NCBI GenBank assembly: GCA_963402885.1
Contig: OY727095.1
Location: 21,457,001-21,521,000, forward strand
From: Antedon bifida
Taxonomy: Eukaryota; Echinodermata; Crinoidea; Comatulida; Antedonidae
Reading direction: 5' to 3'
DNA: 64,000 bases
Both the position numbers and the translations under genes were made by a program. The notes beneath the pieces are model-generated. The model was not told the DNA's origin. It saw only the letters and a list, made by a program, of their open reading frames with translations, and did no database searches. Positions 9,266-18,959 of this stretch are shown piece by piece (within the stretch, counting starts at the first letter, position 1; every line of letters starts with the position of its first letter).

Positions 9266-12200
9266 TGGCGCTGCGAGCATTCAAAGTTCAGCCTCCAAAG
9301 CTAGATTTAGCGAGCGACAGACTGTCGGAGTTTCGTGTATGGAAAACTCAATGGAAAGCATACATTGCTGTCACTGAACTTGATAAACAGCCCAACCAAG
9401 CACAGGTAAACGTGCTCAGTTTGAGCCTTTCTGTTGACACTATGAAGATTTTAATGAACCTAGGCCTTACTCAGGCTCAGCTCAAGTCACCTACGGACAT
9501 TATTACGGCGTTGGAAACGCATATTCAAGGTCAACTGAACGAATCAGTTGAACGGAAAAAGTTTCGATCCAGGGTACAAAAACCTGGCGAAGAATTTGAC
9601 GACTACCTTGTTAGCCTACGCGACCTTGTGCGCGAATGCAACTTTTGTAATGATCAATGTGCTAAGAATGCCATAAGAGATCAAATCATCGAGGGACTCT
9701 CTGATAATACAATTGTTGAAAAACTCTTAGCGATTGACAAATTGGATTTGACCAAAACCATATCAACGGTACGTGCGTTAGAGGCCGCTAAACGACAAAG
9801 GGATGAAATAAATCCTCAACAGCTAAGCCTAGACCAGACAAGCACTACTGCGGCTGTAAGAAACTCCAAAAATATGAGAAAACATCACAGTAAAAAACCA
9901 GAAAAGCAGCATATTAATAAGCAGCAGGGTAAGCAACAACCATCTTCTAGTAATAATAATAAATGTAACTACTGTGGCAAGGTCCACCAACGTGGAAGGC
10001 AGCACTGCCCCGCTGCAGATGCTACGTGTAATACATGTAGGAAACGCGGACATTTTTCAACCGTATGCCGCTCTAAGCCCCAAAATGGAGCGATACGGAT
10101 CAATACGTGCAGTCAGTACGATCAGTTTACACATGCACCTCGAACCACAGTAATGATAACGCACAGGGAACATGCCATAGACGCTCTTGCTCTTCCTGAT
10201 TCCGGTTCAGATATTTGTCTCGCTCCTACATCACTGCTCGAACAAATTAATGACCACGTAGAGAATCTCATCCCTTGCAAAATACGACCTGAAACTGTCG
10301 AAGGTAACAGAATTCAGATCGCAGGAAAATTACCACTAATCGTTTCAACCGACGAACGTTGCGTGAGTGTTACAATTTATTTTTCTGATGACATCGATGA
10401 CATTATTTTATCATGGGATGCATCAAAGCAGTTGGGATTTCTCTCACCAGCTTACCCTGAGCCACTGTGTCACGCAAACGTTGCATCAGTTACTAACATT
10501 AGTCCGATTGCTGCGCCACATTTCAATCTGACTAACCTGTCCAAGGAATTTCCAGAAGTGTTTGATGGTATAATTCGCTCGATGCCTGGTGAAAAATTCA
10601 CAATCAAGATAGCAGATGATGCTAAACAATTTTGTGTTAGCACCCCACGAAAGATACCGTATGCCTACAATGATAAGCTGAAAGCAGAGCTTGAAACGCT
10701 TGAAAGCCAAGGCATCATTGTCAAGACTACTGAACATTCCAATTGGTGTGCTCCAATTGTCATTGCACCAAAAAAGGACACTGAAAAAATCAGAATGTGT
10801 GTTGACTTATCTCAACTAAATAAAAGTGTAAAACGCGAGTATTATCCCCACACTACTCCACAGGAAGCGGTAGCAGATATTGTTGCTTCCGACGCTCAGT
10901 ACTTTACTGTAATCGATGCGCTGAAAGGATATCACCAAATTCCATTAGAGAAACAGAGCCAATCTTATACAACGTTCATAACTCCTTTCGGACGGTATAA
11001 ATATTTGCGAGCACCATATGGTATCACATCTATTTCGGACCATTATAATCGTCGAATGGATGAGGCGCTTCAAGGTTTAACTAATCATAGACGCATAGTC
11101 GACGACGTGGTTATTTTCAGTAAAACCAGACAAGAGCATCAGAAAGTGGTTACAGAATACCTCAAGAGATGTCAACAACACCATATTGCGCTGTCAACTG
11201 ATAAGGTACAGTTATGTAAAACTACAGTTGCCTTCGCAGGTTTCACCTTATCACGTAATGGATATTCGATCGGTCCTAAAACCATGGAAGCGATCAGTAA
11301 ATTTCCAAAGCCCAGTTCCAGATCAGATTTGAGGGCATTTAGTGGACTTGTAAACCAACTTGCATCCTCGACTAGTAAGATCGCAGAGCTGATGACTCCA
11401 CTGCGACCCTTGCTATCTGAAAAGAACGAATTCATGTGGAATGCTGTTCATGATCAAGCTTTTGATAACGTTAAGAATGAACTTTCTATAGCACCCACAA
11501 TGGCGTTTTTTGACTTAAAAAAGCCAACGAGATTGACCACTGATGCCTGCAGACATGGCATTGGCTATATTCTATCTCAAAGACATGACGGTGATGAGTG
11601 GAAAACGGTACAGGCCGGTTCGCGATATCTGACAGATGCAGAAAGCAGATACGCTGTGATAGAACTTGAAATGTTAGCCGTTGCTTGGGCAGCACAGAAA
11701 TGCTATATGTTTTTAGATGGGTTGCACCATTTTCAAATAGTCACTGATCATCATCCGCTTATTCCTATATTGAACACTCATAGATTAGATGAAATCGTCA
11801 ACGTCAGATTACAACGACTTAAAACTAGAATGTCTCGATACAACTTCACTGCACAGTGGGTTAAAGGCAAAGACAACTACGCAGCAGACGCACTGTCACG
11901 TTACCCACATGCGAATCCTTCGAGTGCAGATGAATTAGCTGAACAATTAGCATTCAACGGTCAAGATTCTAGTCCAATACCTACATTGGCTGCCATTCGA
12001 GCAGCCACGGACAGTGTGGACGCTGATAATGCCAGATTGCTCGAAATATTGAAGGCCGCAAATGATGACAATGAATATCAGACACTGAAACAAATGGTAT
12101 CTACAGATGGCTTCCCAGCAACGAAGACGAGTATGCCTGATAATCTAAAGAAATACTGGTGTATTCGAGCTGAATTGTCAGTTGAACAAGACCTTCTTGT

Positions 12201-13287
12201 ATATGGATGCAGACTATTTGTTCCAGAGGCCCTTCGACCAATCATGTTAGACAAGCTTCATCATGCACATCCTGGAATTCGACGAGCTCAAGACAGGGCC
12301 CGTATGATTTTATATTGGCCGAACATTGATCGAGATATCGAGAACATGACTTCAAACTGTAAGTTTTGTCAGGATAACTTACCTGTCAATCCCAGAGAAC
12401 CACTGATTCAGAAACCCCAACCAACCAGACCCTTCCAGCAACTTGCAGCAGATTTTGCCTTTGTGAATGGTAGAAATTATCTGATCGTGGTTGATTGCCT
12501 AACTGACTGGCCAATTATTGAAGATATGGGTAAGAATACTACTACAGCAGCTACGACTGAAAAGCTAAGGGACCTATTCTGTAATGTTGGTGTACCTGAA
12601 GTATTTTGGTGCGACGGAGGACCACAATTCACCTCCAGTGGTTTTAAACAGTTCGCTAATAACTGGCAGTTCACCATAAAATACAGCTCACCTTATCACC
12701 AACAATCTAATGGGAAAGCTGAAGCTACAGTCAAATCCATGAAAAAGCTTATCCGCTCATCATCTTCAAATCATACATTACCAGACAAAGAACAGTTAGC
12801 AAAAGCGCTCTTGCACTACAGAAATATTCCATGTAGGAAAGATGGATTATCTCCTGCTATAAAGTTATTTGGACGACCTATTCAGGATACACTACCAACG
12901 CACCATCGCGCCTTTAATGCCGACTTCCAGAAAGATATTAAGGAAGCCCAAATCATCTTGGAAAAGGGGAAGGTGAAAGAGAAACAATACTTTGATCTTC
13001 ACACCAAAGAACTGTCAGATTTAAAGCTTCATAACCATGTTGCAGTATATAATCATTTAGATAAACTGTTTAACATTTACGGAACAATAATTGATATAAA
13101 ACCAAACAGGAGATACTTCATCAAAACATCGAGGGGAAGGGTGTTAGTTAGAAACCGACGCTTTATACGTAAACGTACGCCGCAATCCATTGGCTTTGTA
13201 CCAGTGGACCCGCCCAGAGGGCATAGGCATATGCGCAGCACCATTAAGGCCCCTACAAGATTGATTGAAGATCCAAAATGGCCATAA
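9265..13287 (+). CDS. Gypsy-1 Gag-Pol polyprotein (single ORF, 1340 aa)
   Basis: One continuous frame encodes the capsid-like Gag and all enzymes needed for reverse transcription and integration. Domains in order: Gag to about residue 225; two zinc knuckles at about 234-269 (the second is CX2CX4HX4C); aspartic protease with DSGS at about 312; reverse transcriptase at about 470-640; RNase H with its first Asp near 760; integrase with an HHCC region at about 999-1031 and the catalytic triad D1063, D1117, E1153 (35 residues between the last two). The reverse transcriptase active site reads IVDD (VDD at 612-614) rather than the usual Y-x-D-D. There is no gag-pol frameshift. The start is the first ATG, which straddles the LTR/primer-binding-site junction. 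All domains appear intact. Confidence 0.95.
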   Translation: MALRAFKVQPPKLDLASDRLSEFRVWKTQWKAYIAVTELDKQPNQAQVNVLSLSLSVDTMKILMNLGLTQAQLKSPTDIITALETHIQGQLNESVERKKFRSRVQKPGEEFDDYLVSLRDLVRECNFCNDQCAKNAIRDQIIEGLSDNTIVEKLLAIDKLDLTKTISTVRALEAAKRQRDEINPQQLSLDQTSTTAAVRNSKNMRKHHSKKPEKQHINKQQGKQQPSSSNNNKCNYCGKVHQRGRQHCPAADATCNTCRKRGHFSTVCRSKPQNGAIRINTCSQYDQFTHAPRTTVMITHREHAIDALALPDSGSDICLAPTSLLEQINDHVENLIPCKIRPETVEGNRIQIAGKLPLIVSTDERCVSVTIYFSDDIDDIILSWDASKQLGFLSPAYPEPLCHANVASVTNISPIAAPHFNLTNLSKEFPEVFDGIIRSMPGEKFTIKIADDAKQFCVSTPRKIPYAYNDKLKAELETLESQGIIVKTTEHSNWCAPIVIAPKKDTEKIRMCVDLSQLNKSVKREYYPHTTPQEAVADIVASDAQYFTVIDALKGYHQIPLEKQSQSYTTFITPFGRYKYLRAPYGITSISDHYNRRMDEALQGLTNHRRIVDDVVIFSKTRQEHQKVVTEYLKRCQQHHIALSTDKVQLCKTTVAFAGFTLSRNGYSIGPKTMEAISKFPKPSSRSDLRAFSGLVNQLASSTSKIAELMTPLRPLLSEKNEFMWNAVHDQAFDNVKNELSIAPTMAFFDLKKPTRLTTDACRHGIGYILSQRHDGDEWKTVQAGSRYLTDAESRYAVIELEMLAVAWAAQKCYMFLDGLHHFQIVTDHHPLIPILNTHRLDEIVNVRLQRLKTRMSRYNFTAQWVKGKDNYAADALSRYPHANPSSADELAEQLAFNGQDSSPIPTLAAIRAATDSVDADNARLLEILKAANDDNEYQTLKQMVSTDGFPATKTSMPDNLKKYWCIRAELSVEQDLLVYGCRLFVPEALRPIMLDKLHHAHPGIRRAQDRARMILYWPNIDRDIENMTSNCKFCQDNLPVNPREPLIQKPQPTRPFQQLAADFAFVNGRNYLIVVDCLTDWPIIEDMGKNTTTAATTEKLRDLFCNVGVPEVFWCDGGPQFTSSGFKQFANNWQFTIKYSSPYHQQSNGKAEATVKSMKKLIRSSSSNHTLPDKEQLAKALLHYRNIPCRKDGLSPAIKLFGRPIQDTLPTHHRAFNADFQKDIKEAQIILEKGKVKEKQYFDLHTKELSDLKLHNHVAVYNHLDKLFNIYGTIIDIKPNRRYFIKTSRGRVLVRNRRFIRKRTPQSIGFVPVDPPRGHRHMRSTIKAPTRLIEDPKWP

Positions 13288-13309
13288 GCACTTTGGATCT
13301 AAGGGGAGG

Positions 13310-13485
13310 TGTGAGGCCCTTAAGGCCGCCCATACGTATGACGTAGGGAGTTGGAGAAAAGGAGACACAACGTGCGTAGACCGCCATATTGTTCGTTTGA
13401 CTTGAGTTGTTATTAAAGTTAGTTATAGCACATCTTTGTGTATAGTTTTATTATTGTGGTATTTACGAAGCAACATACCCAAACA
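13310..13485 (+). repeat. Gypsy-1 3' LTR
   Basis: 176 bases, preceded by the polypurine tract and followed by the target duplicate TAGCT. Confidence 0.95.
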
Positions 13486-13490
13486 TAGCT

Positions 13491-15574
13491 AGCGTACGAT
13501 GTTCGTACGTTACCGATGTTTACCAGCTAGGCCTACAAAACTAAGCCTAGCTAGGCTAGGCCTAAGACCGTCCACGAGAGGTCGATCGCTGCGTGCTACT
13601 TAGGTAGTGCATTGTTTCTCACTTTCATCATAATTTACCATAAAACGTACGTTTAAGACAAGGAATGACATGGTTTAATGTTTTTAAAGTTATATATATG
13701 TATTATTTTCCAAAAAACGTCCAAAATTGCAGGGAAGGGGTCTTTAAGTAAGTGCAACTTAGTGTCTCACATTCATATGCCGTTCGTAAATCTCAATGTT
13801 TAAATATCAGTACAGATTACCTCTTTGAGAATCGTGTTCACCTTATTATCCATACATTTATTCTCACATCTATCATTAATTGTACATCATAGTTCTACTG
13901 TAGGGCCGGTAGATTGATTTATAACGGCATAGTATCTATATATTTTATTATTGTCCCAAACCATGCTCACTTCAGAGTGGCGGATATCGAATGCAAAAAT
14001 CATAATCCATGCATCATCTTCCTTTATTGCATAAACCTCTTAAGCTGGTATAGAACGAGTTTCGTAATTAACTGTGATAAAAAATACGCAATAGGCGCGT
14101 CTCCTATTTATTACTTTCAAAACTTTAAAATGGACCTGAAATGGATTTTCGATTTTTTTCATTTTAGAATGACGTTTTGGGGGCTATTAGGTGTTGCTAG
14201 AACGTATATTGTTACAAAATATAAATTCGCCCTTTTGGGGAAAGACCCATTTGAAAATCAAAAAAATTCGCGGGTGACGTCACTTTGCGAATATATTCCT
14301 ATCCCTCCAATGGACAATTTGCAGTTTTTTGGCTATAACTCTTGAAATCTTTGGAGTATTTTCTAAAAAATGCTTGTGCTTTTGCAGAAACATATTTAGA
14401 ATTTTTTTATATAAAATTATTACCGTATAAACGGTTATTTATCGAGTAAATGACGATTTAAAATCTCCAAATCGACGGGTTTTTTCTAGCAATACCGACG
14501 TTAGCCTGGCAACGTTGTCCATGATACAGCACCGTGTGCAATGATGCGTATCCATATTTAAATAGAATTTTGTATATCGTTCGTAATTTAAATGTGTTAG
14601 TTTCTTTAGTTTTTAGTTTAGCAGAATTAAATTAGTAATATGAGATGGTAATTTATTTGTCACGAATAAGGCAGTTCGAAAACGAATTTGATTCATATTT
14701 TACTTTGGCTTGACAATGAGCAGCAAGTTGTTGATATCGCTTTGGATGCACATGAAACGGAGCCTCGCATGGGTGGGTGGAGGATCGACTCCGCGCGCTG
14801 GGGCCTAGGCCTAGTAAAGGTTTGGGAGGTAGGCCTTCTAAATTCGGGTTTTAGAACAAAGTACATTTTAGGGCACTAAATTTCAACAACATTATATATT
14901 GAATAAATTAGTATTAGTGTCAGCGCTTCGCGTATCTTTCCTGGCCGTCGATCATTCACGGACTATCGGGCGGTATACACGCTCTCGATCGTCGTGTGTA
15001 TATGTGACGTCGTGAATATAGATGCTCCCGACGGCCGTTGAAATAGAATATTGCAATGGCGTGAGTAATTTTCGCTAATTTACCAAGGTATCTTAAAATT
15101 TCGGTTTTTCTCAAAATACTATACATTTTGTTTTTATTTGTATGGGTTTGTGTTAATTTGATACATTTAAATAACATGTGTGAATTTCTTGAAAATCGAA
15201 AGTCCATTTCAGGTCCATTTTAAACAGTGGCATGCCAATCTTTTCAAAAACTTTCACAACATTCAATAAAACAAAAACAAAACATTTTTAAAACGATTTT
15301 CTAAAAGAACACATTACACTTCATTAAAACCTGTAAGATAAAATGAAAACACAAATTATTTATAAATAATGAGATAAATATTTATATTTACTGTACTTAA
15401 AAAATAACGTCAAATAGTTACAGGCCTATTAAATAGAAATTCTAATATTCAAAATTAACTGAAAACATAATGAGCGTTTTCATTAAAAATGTATCTAATG
15501 CGCCATATACAAATTAGCGCGACCAAAATAAAACGCGACCGATATCAAACGTAACTAATATGATAAAAAGCGTA
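13491..15574. other. Non-LTR-flanking interior, no confident gene
   Basis: Begins with a cluster of TAGCTAGG / TAGGCCTA words. A 143-codon plus ORF at 13914-14345 matches no family I recognise; it overlaps one arm (about 14126-14158) of an inverted repeat whose other arm is at about 15189-15224, sharing AAAATGGACCTGAAATGGA. Probably the right interior of the element interrupted by Gypsy-1. Confidence 0.4.
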
Positions 15575-15602
15575 TATAGCGGCGCTCCATACAAAATACC
15601 GG
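15575..15602 (-). repeat. GCGGCCGCC module, partial copy 3 (inverted)
   Basis: Minus strand reads TTGTATGGAGCGCCGCTAT, the right half of the module seen at 7228-7315. It lies among short direct repeats CGCGACCGAT(A/T)TCAAACGT between about 15517 and 15650. Confidence 0.5.
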
Positions 15603-15902
15603 ATGTTGATTTTATCGCGACCGATTTCAAACGTGACCGATTTCATCTGACACCTTTAGGGGTATCACAAATAATATTTTTTTAAAGTTAGCCAGCTTTA
15701 GATATAAAATAAATCGAATAGTAAAACTAAAATAAATCGATATTGATTGATATCACTACTACTAATTTATTAATTTGAAAAATTTAGAAAAAAAGCATTT
15801 ATTAAAACAATAATTAAAAGTTAATTAATGACTTTATTAATTAGTATACATGTAGAATACGTGCGTATGCGCTGCATTAAATTTTAATTACTCACAATAC
15901 AA

Positions 15903-15988
15903 GCATCGGTGGCGCGCCATACAATTCGGCTTTTTAATCCGGCGGCCGAGATTGTTGGCGGCCGAGATGGATCTAACCCTCTCTCTCT
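15903..15988 (-). repeat. GCGGCCGCC module, copy 4 (outer right, inverted)
   Basis: The reverse complement aligns with 7228-7315 along its length: CT-rich run, CCATCTCGGCCGCC, ATCTCGGCCGCCGG and TTGTATGGCGCGCC. This is the candidate right terminal inverted repeat of the host element of Gypsy-1. Confidence 0.65.
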
Positions 15989-17126
15989 AGCCTAGACCTG
16001 TCTATTCTGGACGGCCACCCTCCTGATGTTGTGCGTTTAGACTACACCAAAGGACTAAGCTTTTTTCTAGGCCAACTTTTTAGGTTAAGGCCTATTCCGT
16101 ATTTGTGCCAGCCAGAGATGCATTTCATAGGATTGAATTTGATGAATCAATAAATAGTAGCCTACTTACTTACGTTATGGGCAGCCACTCACTCGCACTA
16201 CATTATTAGCCTAGCTAGCTAGGCCTACAGTCACTACCACCGTTTTAGGCAAGTGGGAGACCTACTGTACACTGGTCAACATCTGAGACTGACTTTTATT
16301 TTAATTACAATAATTATATGTATAAATAATAATAAACATTTAAATATATAATTTATTATTAAATGTATTTCCTATTTTATTAATCTGAAATAAATATTTT
16401 TTTATTACAGTATCTCTGAATTATTCGTATCTCTTTGGATAGCCCTTAAATAAGATAAATTAATTTTGTTAACCCATGAATATTTTATTTTAATACTGTA
16501 TAATTTAAGATCTAGCCCTATTATGAGTACTGTATACGGCATTGGACAACAAATAACACAAATTACGTAATACAAAAGTAATTTCTCAATATTTATTTTC
16601 ATAAATACAGTAAATATATTATATTGCACACATCATTTCTTTTTACATGCATTTACATGTACTACTGTATATGTATAAAATATTTCAGTCATGCAATGTG
16701 CATATTAATAATGGCAGTACTGTAGTTTCATAAGATGTACACAAAAATCATTTACCCGAGCACTACTTATAAATTAACATGCTGCAGCTGGTCAGTTGCA
16801 TTATTTTTCCAGTAGCCATATAAAATACTAATCCAGTAAATAAACTCCACCCAGCCAACTCTGATCATTCTCAAATACGTAGTACATGTACAAACTATTA
16901 TAATAATATATTGAATAAAAGTTTAATAATAATGAATGTATTTTTTCGTGAAGTGGAGAGAATATTTCATTCATTTAAAGATTGACTACTTTCACTCTCT
17001 GTCCTGTTAAATACAGTATGTCAATCATTCGGAAATATTAATATCTCCATTCAATTCATAAACATTAATTATTTATACACTTTACAATAAAGTATAACAG
17101 TCAACACTACATCACCATATAATAAC
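15989..17126. other. AT-rich stretch, no gene seen
   Basis: No recognisable protein domain. Contains several TAGGCCTA-type words (about 16205) and runs of A/T. Nothing else supported. Confidence 0.5.
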
Positions 17127-17502
17127 TTAACAATAGTTCACTGAAACCATGGTCAAGGAACTGTTTTGATCATGCATGTATGTATCAGCATATTTTATGA
17201 CCTTCACGTTTATGTAATTCTTCTGGCAATTTGTATGGACTACTGACCCCGCAACAGCATTGGGCTTCAATCCTCTTTGAATGCTCGCTGTATTCACACT
17301 ATCTGCTCCTAAAATAGTAGTAACAAAATTATAAAGTGAAAAACAAACTTTCATTTGTTTTTTTAGTTCATTGAAGATGTAATTGGAAAAAATATGTATA
17401 ATGCCAGAGAAAAATGTAACTAAACATACCTTTCTGTCTGATTGATACAGATTTATAACTCTTCTCATCAATTTTTTCTCTGCAAATGATGCAGTACTGC
17501 AT
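17127..17502 (-). CDS. Small two-exon protein with C2..HC zinc-binding-like pattern
   Basis: Two minus-strand exons, 17430-17502 and 17127-17308, join through an intron with GTATGT donor and TTTTAG acceptor, keep frame, and give 84 residues ending in TAA. The first exon carries CIIC and the second VHTNCQKNY, spaced like the small Cys2-His-Cys domain at the N terminus of many uncharacterised, often transposon-linked proteins of marine invertebrates. The Met at 17502 is the first in frame, but a possible splice acceptor (TTACCTTCAG) lies a few bases upstream, so an earlier exon may exist. No partner gene adjoins. It may be a fragment of a larger gene; function unknown. Confidence 0.5.
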
Positions 17503-18255
17503 TGTTAAGATATCTGAAGGTAAATGAAATAGATATCACAACAAATCATTAATAGAATATAATCTGTAGTTTACACAGAGGAAATGTATATCGCATAGGC
17601 CTACTAGGCCTATGATGAATACCGTCGTGTTCGGCCGCCAACGAGTTCGGCCGCATGTATTTAGTATGGAACGCCAGGCTTGCTTGCATTGTTTATATTA
17701 AATGCATTGTTTAGATTGGCGATCTCTGTGGCTTATTCCATTCAAAAAATAGGGGTGCATTGCTTTACCGTTTTTTCTCTACATTTGTATTATTGTATAT
17801 AATATTACGATTTCTCTTCAGATATAGTTAGATTCATCACAGATAGAGAAAAATGAAAATTATTTTATTATATACAATCTTAACACATTTATTATCAATT
17901 CTTGTATTTTTATTGAGACACGTTATAAGAGAATTTACGAACGAATTAACTTAACTACCATATTTTATAAATAAACATAATATAACATTTATATTTATAA
18001 TTGTTTTTTTTTTATATATAAGCACTAGCATGCATTAAAATTGACTTTATTACTAGTGATAACATGTTATATTACAAAACTACTTAACTAATAAGTAATA
18101 TAGTTTGCAAATAGTTTAAAATGTAACAATGAAACAATATCTTTTTTAATGTTTATTACTAACATACGATTTTTACTAATATCTTACTTCTTTACATACA
18201 TTAAAATTGAATTTATTTCTAGCAATAACATGTTATATTACAAAAGATCTTAACT
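17503..18255. other. AT-rich stretch with one GCGGCCGCC module
   Basis: Mostly A/T-rich with no ORF. A pair of TAGGCCTA words sits at about 17597-17612, and the module at 17628-17685 is listed separately. At 18030-18080 and 18200-18240 a short direct repeat (CATTAAAATTGA.TTTATT..TAG..ATAACATG) recurs. Confidence 0.5.
17628..17685 (+). repeat. GCGGCCGCC module, copy 5
   Basis: GTTCGGCCGCCAAC, GTTCGGCCGC and then AGTATGGAACGCC, the same order and spacing as the copies at 7228-7425, but outside the interval they bound. Confidence 0.6.
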
Positions 18256-18712
18256 AAGCAGCTTAAGCAGTGACTTCACAGGGAAAGGAATCATTGCAAA
18301 TTAGCAACTAATATCAGCACAACATTGCAGCTTACATGCTTAAGCAAAATAAGCCGCTTCAGCAGTAATTTCACATGAAATAGACTCTTTGTAAATTAGC
18401 AATTAATCAGCAAATAATTACAGCTTACAATGCAAAATGAGCAGCTTAAACAGTGACTTCACAGGGAAAGGAACCATTGCAAATTAGCAACTAATATCAG
18501 CACAACATTGCAGATTACAATGCTTCAGCAATATAAGTAGCTTAATTAGCAGTAATCTCACAGGGAAAAGTCTCTTTGCAAATTAGCAATTAATCAACTA
18601 AAAATTGCAGCTTACAATGCTTAAGCAAAATAAGCCGCTTCAGCAGTAATTTCACATGAAATAGACTCTTTGTAAATTAACAATTAATCAGCAAATAATT
18701 ACAGCTCACACA
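18256..18712. repeat. About 90-bp tandem array with alternating (higher-order) monomers
   Basis: Five monomers start near 18256, 18350, 18439, 18534 and 18630. Odd-type monomers carry GACTTCACAGGGAAAGG and even-type carry AATTTCACATGAAATAGAC, so copies 1 and 3, and copies 2 and 5, are nearest to each other. That is a two-monomer higher-order pattern. It lies just downstream of the minus-strand membrane-protein gene. Confidence 0.8.
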
Positions 18713-18959
18713 AATAGCAATATTAGCTGAAACAGCATGGTTAAAGCACCAAATAGCCAAAAAAACCTGTATGCTACAGCATAGGAATAAGCTCTGAAAA
18801 CTCCCAAAAGACCAATCCTGCGCTTTACTCAGTTTTCTAGGCACCCAATTCAAAACTTTTTGTACACTATACATGTAAACAAAATCTTGCTTTTTACAAT
18901 GTCTGATCTTTGTCAATACAAGTATTCTGAAATGTTGTGGCAACCTCCACATCATCATT

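Larger units (their letters stand above)
9090..13485 (+). mobile_element. Gypsy-1: intact Ty3/Gypsy LTR retrotransposon
   Basis: Complete element: two 176-bp LTRs, target duplication TAGCT at 9085-9089 and 13486-13490, a primer-binding site TGGCGCTGCGAGC immediately after the 5' LTR, a purine tract AAGGGGAGG at 13301-13309, and one uninterrupted gag-pol ORF. The LTRs differ at one base by eye (TATTGACG versus TATTTACG), pointing to a recent insertion. It lies inside the region bounded by 7228-7315 and 15903-15988. The short LTRs and fused gag-pol resemble the Mag/SURL lineage, which is an inference. Confidence 0.95.

Noticed and set aside
9829-12677. Minus-strand ORFs inside Gypsy-1
   Set aside because: Antisense shadows of an intact gag-pol frame with no motifs.
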